NCBI RefSeq assembly: GCF_043099315.1
Contig: NZ_CP170746.1
Source: Chlorogloeopsis fritschii
GTDB lineage: Bacteria > Cyanobacteriota > Cyanobacteriia > Cyanobacteriales > Nostocaceae
Direction: 5' to 3' (one strand)
Length of the DNA: 64,000 bases
In this document: one piece after another, positions 44,501 through 53,134 of the stretch
Position numbering within the stretch: position 1 is the stretch's first letter
Layout: each line of letters opens with the position of its first letter
Position numbers and translations under genes: made by a program
Notes under the pieces: generated by a model
What the model saw: only the letters and a program-made list of their open reading frames with translations
The model's database searches: none
Told to the model about the DNA's origin: nothing

Positions 44501-47500
44501 CATTTCCAGGTCTGTCCAGGGGTGCGGGTGAACATCGTGAATGGCGAGTATGGCGACCAGCTTCCCTCCCCTGATCAACGGCACGCCAGCCCCTGCCCCG
44601 ATCTGGTAGGTGCGATAGGCATCGCGTTCTTCGGCACTGATCCGCGGATCAACAGTTAGGTCGTCGCTCCTGTAGGGGCGTCCGGCGGCAAAATCCTCGT
44701 TAACAAAGGTGCCGAAAGCGTCTATCCGGTACTTCAAATCCAGCAGCGGCAAGCCGTTTGCATAGCCCACCCCGTCGGCACTATAGTATTCGCCGCTGCT
44801 GTCGCACTCGTGATACTGGGCGCGGCTCACGCCGAGATGCTCGCCAAGTAAGCGCATAGCAGCCGCTTTGATGTCATTCGGCTGCACGAATCGTTGCAGA
44901 ATATCGTTGAGCTTCAGCAGAAACGCCTGCCGCTCCTGGTTCTCCCGCTCCGCCTCCTCAGCGAGGTGCAGCTTGGTCACCCTGGTGACCTGGTGAATGA
45001 TGGCGGTGACCTGACCGGAGGCGTTGAGCAACGGCGCGTTGATCGCCAGCCACCAATGCGGCTCTAACCCGCCGTCAGGAGTCACAATGTCATATCGCGT
45101 GCGAGCCATCGCGTCCGGTCGTCGTGAGGTCAGGACGCGATCCAGGGAGAGTGCGAGTGCCTCCGAACCAAGGGTGCCTGGGCGGTTCGGGTCGTCGGTG
45201 AAGACATCAAAAAGCCTGCGTCCGATGAGTCCTTCCGGCGTGGTCAGGGTGGCGGCGAAATAGGCTTCGTTCGCGGCGGTGATGGTAAAATCCGGTGGGT
45301 TCGGTTCCAGCACCATGAACGGAACTGGCGATGCCGCAAACAGCGCGGCGTATTTTTCCTCGCTCTCGCGCAACGCTGCTTCGGCACGGGCGCGTTCGAT
45401 GCGCGGGAAAACGCGGCTCGCAATTTCCTGCAAAAGCTCGATTTCGTCCGATCGCCAATCACGCGGTTCTCTGCTCGTTACGGTGATGTTTGCCACCCAG
45501 CGTCCGTGCTGCTGAAATGGAACAGTGACGAAGCTGCCGATTTTCAGCCGGGCGTAAGCCTCCGCGTTCGCGCGTTCGTCGCGTGCGGTGTTGCGGACGA
45601 TGACCGTTTCGCCAGCGCGACCGGCGCGGGCGAATTCTTCGCCAAAATAATCCGCCAGCCGGAAGGTTTGCTTGAGACTCGAAACGTCTGCTGTGTTCCA
45701 GCCGTGATGTATAGTGGCTTCGTTTTTGGCTTCGTCAACGTCTGCAAAAATGCAGCCCGAAATTTGCAGGAATTCGCCGAGGCGCGTATCGACCGTTTGG
45801 ATAATCTCGTCCGGCGCGGACAGCACAGATAAATCCTTGCCGATTTCGTTGAGAAAAGCGATGTTCGCTTCGCGGCGTTTGCGATCGGTAATATCCTCAA
45901 AAAGATTGGCAACCACCCTGCTTTCAGAGCCTCCCACCCGTGAGGTATGGGTTCGATACCATTGCTGAATACCTGCATGATAATTTTCATAACGGATGGG
46001 TTTGCCTGTTTTTACTACGCGGTCATAAGTTTCCAGCCAGTAGTCCTCGGAAGGAACAAACTCGCTGGTGAGCCTGCCTGCCACATTCTTTAAACCGGTT
46101 ATTTTTTCAAATGCTGGGTTCGCCTCTAGCCAACGCATGTCAACAGGTTTGCCGCTATCGTCGTAGATCAACTCCAACACAGAAAGACCTTCCTCCATCG
46201 TCTCGAACAGCGATCGATATTTGGCTTCCGATTCACGCAACGCGACTTCGGCTTCAATGGCATCCGTATTGTCGATCGTCACGCCCACATGACCGAGATA
46301 AACGCCATTGGCATTAAAGAGCGGTTGGGCATAATTGTCGTGCCATCGCCACACCCCGTCATGCCGCCGAATGCGGTTGCGGTTGTGCCACAATCGCTGC
46401 TCGCGGACTGCTGCCAGATAATCAGCAATGTAAGATTCAGCATCGTCCGGATGAACTAAATTATGCCAACCCTCTCCGCGAATCTGCTCTGCACTCTTGC
46501 CCGTGAAATCTAGGAAATATTGATTGATGAAACGATTATTGCCCTGCGCGTCGTTATACCAAATCAGGGCAGGTGCCGTGTTCGCCAGCGTGCGAAACCG
46601 TTCCTCAGACTCACGCAATGCTTCTTCACTACGTTTGCGTTCCGTAATATCATAAGAGACCGCAAGCACAGCATATATTTCCCCATTTTCAGCCCGAAGC
46701 GGCGTTCCCCGTGAGATGTAAGTGCGATCGTGGGCATGGTGTTCATGCTCAAACGCCTCACCTGCAAGGGCTGCACGGTACATCGGCTCATAATTCGCGG
46801 CTAATTCGGGCGGCAGCACCTCGAAAATCGTATGCCCAACGAAATCTTCCGGTTTGAATCCGGCGATCGCTAATGCTTCTCCTTCCGCCAGCAAATAGCG
46901 GAGATTGCGATCGACTACAAACGCCGCCCCACCCGGAAGATTCGAGATCAGGGCGTGCGATCGCTCCTCCGCCTGTCTGCGTTCCACTATTTCTGCCTCT
47001 AAAGCCGCATTAGCCGCCAGCAATTCTCCTTTTTGGCGCTGCTTCAACAGCAAGACCGTGGCTGTAAAGTCTGCCAAACTCGTCATGATCCGCACGTCTT
47101 CAGAGTCAAAATGCCGTTGCTCATCATGAGACATAATCCAGATGGTGCCAAGGGCATGGTTATCCGCAATCAACGGCAACACCAACCCTTCTACAATCGG
47201 CGTGTTTGCTGCCTGTAAATCAGTAAAATACCGTTCGGGATGGGAATAAAGCTGAGGAGAACCGCGATCAAGACAGACTCCACAGGGGCTAAATTTACGG
47301 GGATTAGTGCCACCTACGTATCGTGCTAACGCTCCTGCTAATACATTCCAGCGAAAAACTTCTTCACCTGTTGGGGTTGTTTCTATTAAACTAACCCCTG
47401 CGGTTCCTGCATTGCACAAATCGAGTGCTATGTCAACTAAAGTTTGAAGCATTGTTTGGGGCTGATTTACCAACTGCCGCGCCAATGCGTGCAATGCCTG

Positions 47501-47602
47501 ATTTTCTTTTAGTAAGTTTGCCGAACGAGGATTTCGCCGGGATAACTCCTCGGTGATGACAATATCTTTTAGTGTCACTGTATCTCTTTGAGGTCGTTGC
47601 AT
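41501..47602 (-). CDS. Giant GAF/PAS hybrid histidine kinase
   Basis: 2033 residues, no transmembrane helix, so cytosolic. Approximate order: N-terminal helical motif, GAF (55-190), PAS (215-330), PAS (335-450), PAS (460-580), GAF (590-740), PAS (750-880), GAF (890-1060), PAS (1070-1185), GAF (1200-1345), HisKA with H1394, HATPase (1480-1600), receiver with D1721, then a second HisKA with H1817 and HATPase (1910-2025). It therefore carries two complete kinase cores in one chain. The linker before the receiver (SPVTCHLSPFSAH) is encoded by GGTGACA heptamers. Codons in the PAS/GAF middle (about 43.4-46.2 kb) are visibly richer in G/C than the rest. The first about 60 residues and the GAF are nearly identical to those of the next kinase. 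The ligand and partner are unknown. Confidence 0.9.
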   Translation of the reverse strand: MQRPQRDTVTLKDIVITEELSRRNPRSANLLKENQALHALARQLVNQPQTMLQTLVDIALDLCNAGTAGVSLIETTPTGEEVFRWNVLAGALARYVGGTNPRKFSPCGVCLDRGSPQLYSHPERYFTDLQAANTPIVEGLVLPLIADNHALGTIWIMSHDEQRHFDSEDVRIMTSLADFTATVLLLKQRQKGELLAANAALEAEIVERRQAEERSHALISNLPGGAAFVVDRNLRYLLAEGEALAIAGFKPEDFVGHTIFEVLPPELAANYEPMYRAALAGEAFEHEHHAHDRTYISRGTPLRAENGEIYAVLAVSYDITERKRSEEALRESEERFRTLANTAPALIWYNDAQGNNRFINQYFLDFTGKSAEQIRGEGWHNLVHPDDAESYIADYLAAVREQRLWHNRNRIRRHDGVWRWHDNYAQPLFNANGVYLGHVGVTIDNTDAIEAEVALRESEAKYRSLFETMEEGLSVLELIYDDSGKPVDMRWLEANPAFEKITGLKNVAGRLTSEFVPSEDYWLETYDRVVKTGKPIRYENYHAGIQQWYRTHTSRVGGSESRVVANLFEDITDRKRREANIAFLNEIGKDLSVLSAPDEIIQTVDTRLGEFLQISGCIFADVDEAKNEATIHHGWNTADVSSLKQTFRLADYFGEEFARAGRAGETVIVRNTARDERANAEAYARLKIGSFVTVPFQQHGRWVANITVTSREPRDWRSDEIELLQEIASRVFPRIERARAEAALRESEEKYAALFAASPVPFMVLEPNPPDFTITAANEAYFAATLTTPEGLIGRRLFDVFTDDPNRPGTLGSEALALSLDRVLTSRRPDAMARTRYDIVTPDGGLEPHWWLAINAPLLNASGQVTAIIHQVTRVTKLHLAEEAERENQERQAFLLKLNDILQRFVQPNDIKAAAMRLLGEHLGVSRAQYHECDSSGEYYSADGVGYANGLPLLDLKYRIDAFGTFVNEDFAAGRPYRSDDLTVDPRISAEERDAYRTYQIGAGAGVPLIRGGKLVAILAIHDVHPHPWTDLEMDLIRETAERIWTPLERARAEEALRESEAKYRSLFTSIDEGFNLLEMIPDESGHPCDFRIVETNPAWEQQTGLTDAVGKTLLEIAPNFEQEWLDFYSDVLISGRGRRTEYYTASVDRWFTAYASWIGGEGSRQVAVVFNDISDRKRTEEQLRRAADMDAFRVKLSDVLRSLADPIEIQRAAMHVIGEHLAADRVFYTTMMPDNVTTAIHDNYVREGVPKLLGSVYVTDVGDAAVQLRNGETVVLTDVTTDEFTESEKAAYTRIDVVATIAVPLVKGNHWVATLVAHSRTPRQWTMTEVALMQETAERTWAAVERAKAEVAMRESELQRVREQSEREQERQRAESLAELDRAKTLFFSNVSHEFRTPLTLSLAPLQDALSDSANPLPQAQQERLELAHRNSLRLLKLVNTLLDFSRIEAGRRSAVYEPTDLALYTTELASVFRSAIERAGLQLIVDCPPIGEPVYVDREMWEKIVLNLLSNAFKFTLEGEIAVRLHLADDRYVTLQIEDTGTGIEPEELPHVFERFYQVRKPTARTHEGSGIGLALVHELIKMHGGTVDVSSTVGVGSCFTVTIPLGTAHLPSERIEATHTLTSTALGTASYVHEAERWLPEEENRVGGTGNREESCLSPVTCHLSPFSAHVLIVDDNADMRDYLKRILSEHVEVQAVADGAAALAAATERVPDLVLSDVMMPQMDGFELIKALRADARTKEVPIILLSARAGEESVIEGLQAGADDYLIKPFSATELVTRVNVHLQMAHLRSEALRQERTISRRKDEVLSTVSHELNTPLVAILGWARLLRSSPPNPAMLAKALETIERNATLQAKLVQDLLDISRIAAGKISLNYQSVDLKSIIDTAIATVRQSLETKDICLEYIVDPLSITVEGDPERLQQIVLNLLTNAIKFTPQGGRIKVRLDITENQAQIVVKDNGKGISAEFLPHVFDIFRQSESSHSKNGLGLGLAIAHHLVELHGGKIYAESPGVGRGATFTVKLPLVGVSL
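42597..42624. repeat. Four GGTGACA heptamers inside the kinase gene
   Basis: Four perfect copies in tandem within the linker before the receiver domain. The second kinase has four identical copies at the equivalent position. Confidence 0.95.
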
Positions 47603-47635
47603 AGCGCTTATGGCTTCGGCTATATGGCAATAATT

Positions 47636-48043
47636 TTATTCGTCGGCAATTGAAACGATTTTAATTTCTGTAACACGATGCATGGGTTTTGTAGTTTTTT
47701 CAGTGGTCACAAATTCCTCTGCATCAACAGAGAGCGCAGCCGCGATGTGAAGCCCGTCCATTGCAGCTAGACCATAGGTGCAGGAAATGCGATTTCCGGT
47801 TTGGACAATTTGCTCTAGTTTGGTTGCCCAGAGGGTAATGCTGCTAAAAAAACACTCATAGAACTCTGCTTCTGCCTGTTGTTGGTTATAGATTGCTTTT
47901 GGTAGGGTTTCTAGCTGGATGAAGGCGCTGGAAGCAAATTCGCGATCGCGAGCGTTGAGGATGTGAAGTGCAGCTAGTGACCGGATTGTATTGGCACGAG
48001 CCGCCGCAATCAGTACACCAGAATCGATAAAAGTTCGAGTCAT
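47636..48043 (-). CDS. PIN-domain toxin (VapC-like)
   Basis: 135 residues. It has PIN-type acidic residues: D8 in TRTFIDSGVLIAAAR, E45 in FIQLETLPKAIY and D112 in GLAAMDGLHIAAAL. PIN toxins are RNases that act on tRNA or rRNA when the antitoxin is lost. The gene directly abuts the upstream antitoxin gene (adjacent bases, no gap) in the same direction. A truncated copy of this gene lies at 52.7 kb. The ORF itself is intact. Confidence 0.85.
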   Translation of the reverse strand: MTRTFIDSGVLIAAARANTIRSLAALHILNARDREFASSAFIQLETLPKAIYNQQQAEAEFYECFFSSITLWATKLEQIVQTGNRISCTYGLAAMDGLHIAAALSVDAEEFVTTEKTTKPMHRVTEIKIVSIADE

Positions 48044-48286
48044 CTAATCTACTTCGCGCCAGCCGCCGCGACGCTCTCTTAGTTCCTGTTCAAGTTCTTC
48101 ATCACTCAACAGGGGAGCGCCTGATGCAACGATACGTTGACGAATTTCCCATAGCTTTTTGCCAAGGGGAGTTTGTGGAACAAATTCCGGCTGGGGTTTT
48201 AACGATTGTGCGAATTGAATCACTTGATCTTGCGCTTCAGGGGAGAGTTCGCGCCAATATTCTAGTAACTGTTCTTCTTTACTCAT
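48044..48286 (-). CDS. Antitoxin partner of the PIN toxin
   Basis: 80 residues (SKEEQLLEYWRELSPEAQDQ...). It is predicted helical with an acidic C-terminus, WREVD. It has no clear DNA-binding signature visible by eye, but size, position directly upstream and the zero gap support an antitoxin. Similar short proteins with ELSPEAQDQVIQFA-type sequence precede PIN genes in cyanobacteria. It is the first gene of the two-gene unit. Confidence 0.75.
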   Translation of the reverse strand: MSKEEQLLEYWRELSPEAQDQVIQFAQSLKPQPEFVPQTPLGKKLWEIRQRIVASGAPLLSDEELEQELRERRGGWREVD

Positions 48287-48399
48287 AATAAGCTTATTCG
48301 AGTGAGCGCAAACTTAAAATCGAAATTCGACATTAGTTCTCACACCTATATCTCTAATTTAAAGCGTAGCTTGATAATCAATACTATTAAGCCAAACTT

Positions 48400-48740
48400 T
48401 TGCTGCTCCTCCTTTAATGTAACTTTAAAATCATTTAACAAAATGCCTGTTTGCTTTCTCGTTTTGTCTAAATGCTTTCTCAAAATGCCATTTTGCTTTC
48501 TCATTTTGGTGTTTTCCGCAGGCAAAAAGGCATATTGCTTACTCAAAATGCTTAAATGAGTTCTCATTTCGGTAAATCACGCACTCCTAAAGGTATTTTC
48601 CGCAAGCAAAAAGGCATATTGCTTACTCAAAATGCTTAAATGAGTTCTCATTTCGGTAAAACGCGCACTCCTAAAGGTATTTTCCGCAATGAAAAAGCCT
48701 AAATGCTTTCTTAATCTGCTTGAATGCTTTTTGATTCGGG
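48400..48740. repeat. A/T-rich ATGCTTTCTCAAAATGCC-type repeat block
   Basis: Many copies of AAATGCTTTCTCAAAATGCC-like words, and a perfect duplication of a unit containing GCATATTGCTTACTCAAAA (near 48525 and 48610). A homologous block lies at 52.84-53.13 kb. Small frames across it are spurious. Confidence 0.85.
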
Positions 48741-48744
48741 AAAT

Positions 48745-51051
48745 TTAAGGACTCTCTACTGATATCATCAACGGTAATTTGACGGTAAACTTTGCGCCTC
48801 GTCCAATTCCATCACTTGCTGCCTCAATTGTACCTCCGTGCAGTTGGACGAGTTGACGAGCGATCGCCAGCCCAATACCCAGCCCTCCTGGAGAATGACG
48901 GCTGGGTACCTCTGCTTGAGTGAAGCGATCAAAGACATAAGGGAGAAAATCAGGGCTAATGCCAACACCCGTATCACTCACGGTGATGTGAACTTCAGAG
49001 TCAAAGCGTTCCAGTCGAACGTTGACCCGTCCCCCTTCGGATGTAAACTTAATGGCATTTTCCAGCAGGTTGGCAATAATTTGTCGAATGCGATCGCCGT
49101 CTGCTATAACATCACCGAGTGCAACATTGGATATCGTCTCGGTCAGGTGAATGCCCTTTGCCTGGGCTGCTTTTTGGAATGCGAGCATCACATTCTGTAC
49201 CAACGAAACCAAATCAACGAGTTGAGATTTTAATTGAAACTTTCCAGAGAGAATGCTAGAAACATCCAGCAAATCTTTCACTAGTTTTGCCTCAATCATG
49301 GCATTGCGCTCAATCGTTGCCAAAGCACGAGCCGTTGTGGTTTGGTCAAAGGATTTGGTTTGCAACAACCGTGCCCAACCGAGAATCGTCGCTAGTGGGG
49401 CTTGCAGTTCATGGGTGACGGTCATGAGAAACTCATCCTTAAAGCGGTTCGCAGATCGCTCAAAGCGCAGCCGTGCCAATTGGAGATGAGTTTCAACCCG
49501 TGCCATCAGTTCACGCGCCGAGAAGGGTTTGATTAAGTAATCATCTGCTCCCGTTGCCAAACCTTCGACCGTTGCCTCTTCTGTTGCTCGTGCCGACAGC
49601 AGAATAATCGGAATACTTTTTGTTTGAGGGTCAGCCCGTAGTGCTTGCAGCAATTGCAACCCATCCATCTCTGGCATCATGACATCGGTTAGCACTAAAT
49701 CAGGAGGATTTTGCTGGATCAAACTGAGGGCGATCGCACCATTAGCAGTCGTCTCCACCTGCCATCGTTGGTTCAATAGCCGCTTCAGGTAACCACGCAT
49801 ATCCGCGTTGTCTTCCACCAGGAGAATGCGAGCAGAAGAAGGTGACAGGTGACAGGTGACAGGTGACAGGTTAAGATTCCTCCCTATTCCCCCAACCCTT
49901 TTCCCTTCTTGCGGTAGCCACCCCAACGCTTCCTCCACATAGGCAGTTGCATCTGTTGCCATTGAGGGTAGGGGCGGGTTTTGCAAGCCATCTTCTGATT
50001 GCCTTGAAGCATCTTTACTAAATCCGCCCGTACGAGATGAGCCAATCTGTTGAGGGGGGAGATGAGCAAACCCGGCTGGGATGGACACCTTAAAGCAACT
50101 GCCTTCTCCTTCAACGCTGCTAACTTGAATCGTGCCGCCATGCAGTTTGACCAATTCCTGCACCAGAGACAAGCCAATCCCCGATCCTTCAAAGCTCCGA
50201 CCTTTAGCTTCTTTCACCTGATAGAACCGTTCAAACAAGTGAGGCAGTTCTGTGGCGGAAATACCAATGCCTGTGTCTTTTATGGTTAACTCAACTTGAT
50301 TGTCAGCCAGCCTCAAGCGGACTGCGATCTTGCCTGCAAAGGTAAACTTAAACGCATTTGAGAGCAAATTGAGGACAATTTTCTCCCACATAGAGCGATC
50401 AACATAAACGGGCTGCGGTAGGGGTGGGCAATCCATCACCAGTTGCAAACCTGCCTGCTTGATGGCTGACTCGAATGAACTCGCTAGTTCTGTCGTTAAG
50501 GTTGCCAGATCGGTCGGTTCATACACTGCCTGAATGTGACCTGCTTCGATGCGGGAAACGTCAAGCAGAGTATTAACGAGCTTCAGCAGCCGAATTGCGT
50601 TGCGATGTGCCAGTTGCAGTTGCGATCGTTGGGCAGAACTCAGAGGGTGGGCAAGATCGCTCAAGGTCTCTTGAATCGAACTCAGCAACAGGGTCAGGGG
50701 GGTACGAAACTCATGACTCACATTACTGAAAAATATCTGCATTGCTTCTTGGGCGCGTTTGCGATCATCTTCGGTGCGCTTCCGTTCCGTGATGTCGGTG
50801 AACAGCACCGCGACGCGGCGGCTTCCCGAATCGCCTAGCCGGAAGATATTGAGGTCGAAGACCCGGTTTAGGTTGTCCTCCGTCATCTCAATGCGTAACG
50901 CTTCGCCCGTCTGAGCCACCTGACCATACATCTTCGCCCACTGCGGGTTTGGCGTGCCGAGGATCTGGGTCGCCGTTCGGCGACCGGGTACTCCATCCCG
51001 GTGTGCTTCATGAAAGCGGGGTTCACCTCTAGGAAGAGGAAGTCGCTCCAA
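48745..51051 (-). CDS. Hybrid kinase, C-terminal part (HK-REC-HK), out of frame with its N-terminus
   Basis: 768 residues as read. A PAS end (PNPQWAKMYGQVAQTGEALR, VAVLFTDITERKRTED) is followed by HisKA with H113 (FFSNVSHEFRTPLTLLLSS), HATPase, a GGTGACA-encoded linker (LSPVTCHLSPSSAR), receiver (LVEDNADMRGYLKRLLNQ... DVMMPEMDG), a second HisKA (MTVTHELQAPLATILGWARL) and HATPase. The first 30 residues (MERLPLPRGEPRFHEAHRDG) are out-of-frame translation; the real upstream part is encoded at 50883-52664 in another frame. A 1-base loss in the CCCGG run near 50984-50988 would explain the break (expected EYPGRRTATQILG). Confidence 0.87.
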   Translation of the reverse strand: MERLPLPRGEPRFHEAHRDGVPGRRTATQILGTPNPQWAKMYGQVAQTGEALRIEMTEDNLNRVFDLNIFRLGDSGSRRVAVLFTDITERKRTEDDRKRAQEAMQIFFSNVSHEFRTPLTLLLSSIQETLSDLAHPLSSAQRSQLQLAHRNAIRLLKLVNTLLDVSRIEAGHIQAVYEPTDLATLTTELASSFESAIKQAGLQLVMDCPPLPQPVYVDRSMWEKIVLNLLSNAFKFTFAGKIAVRLRLADNQVELTIKDTGIGISATELPHLFERFYQVKEAKGRSFEGSGIGLSLVQELVKLHGGTIQVSSVEGEGSCFKVSIPAGFAHLPPQQIGSSRTGGFSKDASRQSEDGLQNPPLPSMATDATAYVEEALGWLPQEGKRVGGIGRNLNLSPVTCHLSPSSARILLVEDNADMRGYLKRLLNQRWQVETTANGAIALSLIQQNPPDLVLTDVMMPEMDGLQLLQALRADPQTKSIPIILLSARATEEATVEGLATGADDYLIKPFSARELMARVETHLQLARLRFERSANRFKDEFLMTVTHELQAPLATILGWARLLQTKSFDQTTTARALATIERNAMIEAKLVKDLLDVSSILSGKFQLKSQLVDLVSLVQNVMLAFQKAAQAKGIHLTETISNVALGDVIADGDRIRQIIANLLENAIKFTSEGGRVNVRLERFDSEVHITVSDTGVGISPDFLPYVFDRFTQAEVPSRHSPGGLGIGLAIARQLVQLHGGTIEAASDGIGRGAKFTVKLPLMISVESP
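49841..49868. repeat. Four GGTGACA heptamers inside the second kinase
   Basis: Same repeat, same copy number and same place in the protein linker as at 42597-42624. Confidence 0.95.
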
Positions 51052-52664
51052 GATCCCTCCTTGTCGCGGATGACCTCGACGACCGCGTAAGCCTCGTCCA
51101 TTGAGTTGAACAGCGCGCGGTACTTCTCCTCCGAGACGCGCAGGGTTTCTTCGGCGCGGGCGCGTTCGATGCGGATGTAAATTCGCTCGGCGAGTTCCCG
51201 AATCAGTTCGACTTCATCTTCGCGCCACTCGCCCGCTTCGGAGCGTGCGATGGTTAACAAAAATTTCCAACGCCCGTCTTTGAGGAAAGGCGCGTCAACA
51301 ATTGAACCGAAGCCAAGCTCGTCCCACATTTCAAACGTCGGGTTGAGCATCGGATTAGTCCGCGTATCGTTGATGGCCGAGAGCTTACCCGCCGCGTAAT
51401 GTCGCCTGCCTTCTTCGTTCAGGAAAGCCGAGATGCGGTGTGTGCCGAATAAGTTGGGCATTGAGTCGTCGCGCCGCCAGGCATAGATGCACTCGATGCG
51501 GTTGGCTTCCTCGTCAACGACGGAAAAATTGCAGCGCGAGGGATTGAGAAAATCGGCCAGCCGTTTGCCGACCCGCTCCATAATCTCCTCGATGCTCAAC
51601 AGGGGTGTAAAATCCGCGCTCATCTCGGCTAAAAAGGCGAGGTTCGCTTCCGTGTGTTTGCGATCGGTGATGTCCCGGAAAAGAACTGCGACACGGCGCA
51701 GCGTTTCGTCGCCGAGACGCAAAATTTCAATGTCGAACCAACGGTCAAACGCGGGCGAGTGCTGCTCAAGTCGCTCCGATTCGCCTATGGCAACGATTCG
51801 TGCCAAAAGGTCGTTCCAGGATTGTTCGACTTCCAGGAGCAACTCGCTTGCCAATCTACCCCGCGCATCGGTTAAGCCAGTGTGTTTTTCCAACGCCGGA
51901 TTCGCTTCAAGGATTTGATGGTCAACAGGCTGTCCGTCTTCGTCATACAACACTTCGATGCTGCAAAAGGCTTCGTCCATCGAATTTAACAGCGTGTGGT
52001 ATTTTTCTTCAGATTCGCGCCAAGCAATCTCCGCCCGCTTGCGCTCAATGATCTCAGCCTCCAATCTGGAATTTGCTGCCAGCAATTGGTGGGTTTGTCG
52101 CCCCTCTAGCAGCAGTGCGGCGGCTGTAAAGTCTGCCAGACTGGACATCACCCGCACATCTTCACAGTCAAAGTGCCGCTGCTCATCGTGGGATAGAATC
52201 CAAATCGTGCCGAGGGCATGGTTATCTGCAATCAACGGTAGTATTAATGCTTCAACGATGGGAATGTTTGCTGCCTGTAAATCAGTAAAATACCGTTCAG
52301 GATAGGAATAAAGCACAGGAGTACCGCGTTCAAGGCAAACTCCACAGGGACTAAAGTCACGCTTTGTAGTGCCGCCTACGTACTGTTCTAATGCTCCTGC
52401 CAACACATGAGCGCAAAAGACTTCTTCACCAGTTGGTGTCATTTCTAGTAAACTGACCCCTGCACTTTGGGCACAGCATAAGTCGAGCGCCATGCCAACG
52501 ATGCTCTGGAGCATCGTTTGGGGCTGATTTACCAACTGCCGAGCCAATGCGTGCAATGCCTGATTTTCTTTTAGTAAGTTTTCAGCACGAGGATTTCGAC
52601 GGGACAACTCTTCGGTGATGAGAATATCCTCTAGCGTGACTGTATCTGTTTGAGGTAGTTGCAT
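50883..52664 (-). CDS. Hybrid kinase, N-terminal GAF-PAS-GAF-PAS sensor part
   Basis: 593 residues. It begins MQLPQTDTVTLEDILITEEL, nearly identical to the giant kinase, then GAF (about 55-190, SAGVSLLEMTPTGEEVF, CGVCLERGTPVLYSYPERYF), PAS (about 220-335), GAF (about 345-500) and PAS (about 515-580). It ends out of frame at RRPRSSARQTRSG after EVNPAFMKHTGMEYPV. The intact gene would span 48745-52664 and encode about 1300 residues. The 5' flank (AGCGCTTAT...TTCGGCTA...TGGCAATAATTTTATT) is shared with the giant kinase. The G/C-rich stretch 50.9-51.7 kb mirrors that in the giant kinase. Confidence 0.87.
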   Translation of the reverse strand: MQLPQTDTVTLEDILITEELSRRNPRAENLLKENQALHALARQLVNQPQTMLQSIVGMALDLCCAQSAGVSLLEMTPTGEEVFCAHVLAGALEQYVGGTTKRDFSPCGVCLERGTPVLYSYPERYFTDLQAANIPIVEALILPLIADNHALGTIWILSHDEQRHFDCEDVRVMSSLADFTAAALLLEGRQTHQLLAANSRLEAEIIERKRAEIAWRESEEKYHTLLNSMDEAFCSIEVLYDEDGQPVDHQILEANPALEKHTGLTDARGRLASELLLEVEQSWNDLLARIVAIGESERLEQHSPAFDRWFDIEILRLGDETLRRVAVLFRDITDRKHTEANLAFLAEMSADFTPLLSIEEIMERVGKRLADFLNPSRCNFSVVDEEANRIECIYAWRRDDSMPNLFGTHRISAFLNEEGRRHYAAGKLSAINDTRTNPMLNPTFEMWDELGFGSIVDAPFLKDGRWKFLLTIARSEAGEWREDEVELIRELAERIYIRIERARAEETLRVSEEKYRALFNSMDEAYAVVEVIRDKEGSWSDFLFLEVNPAFMKHTGMEYPVAERRPRSSARQTRSGRRCMVRWLRRAKRYALR

Positions 52665-52704
52665 AGCGCTTATAACTTCGGCTATTTGGCAATAATTTTA
52701 TTGC

Positions 52705-52824
52705 TAAAAAAACTCATAAAACTCTGCTTCTGGCTGTTGTTGGTTGTAAATTGTTTTTGGTAGGGGTTTTTAGCTGGATGAAGGCACTGGAAGCAAATTC
52801 GCGATCGCGATCATTGAGGATGTG
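52705..52824 (-). pseudogene. Remnant of a duplicated PIN toxin gene
   Basis: About 120 bases closely match the intact PIN gene at 47847-47973 (GCTAAAAAAAC...TCTGCTTCTG, TTTTAGCTGGATGAAGGC, GCAAATTCGCGATCGCGA, GAGGATGTG). The part equivalent to 47640-47846 is missing, so the copy lost its 3' end, and its 5' part is cut at the repeat block. No ORF remains. Confidence 0.85.
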
Positions 52825-52834
52825 CCCACCTTTT

Positions 52835-53130
52835 ACTACTTTCTCTTTAATGTAACTTTAAAATCATTTAGCAAAATGCCTGTTTGCTTTTTCATTTTGT
52901 TTAAATGCTTTCTCAAAATGCCTGTTTGCTTTCTCGTTTTGTTTAAATGCTTTCTCAAAATGCCATTTTGCTTTCTCATTTTGGTGTTTTCCGCAGGCAA
53001 ATTGTCTTATTGCTTACTCAAAATGCTTAAATGAGTTCTCATTTTGGTAAATCGCGCACTAATTTTGGTGTTTTCCGCAAATCAAAAGCCTAAATGCTTT
53101 CTCAATCTGCTTGAATGCTTTTTGATTCGG
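52835..53130. repeat. Second copy of the ATGCTTTCTCAAAATGCC-type repeat block
   Basis: Homologous to 48400-48740, with different internal copy number (ATGCCTGTTTGCTTT twice; TTTGTTTAAATGCTTTCTC twice). It lies at the same place relative to the PIN remnant and kinase 3' end. Confidence 0.85.
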
Positions 53131-53134
53131 AAAA

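Noticed and set aside
45544..45990. 148-residue minus-strand ORF inside the giant kinase
   Set aside because: An alternative frame of the G/C-rich PAS/GAF region; the kinase frame has the conserved domains.
48302..48559. Phe/Leu-rich ORF upstream of the antitoxin
   Set aside because: It is a translation of the ATGCTTTCTC repeat block, and a similar ORF appears in the second copy at 52.8 kb.
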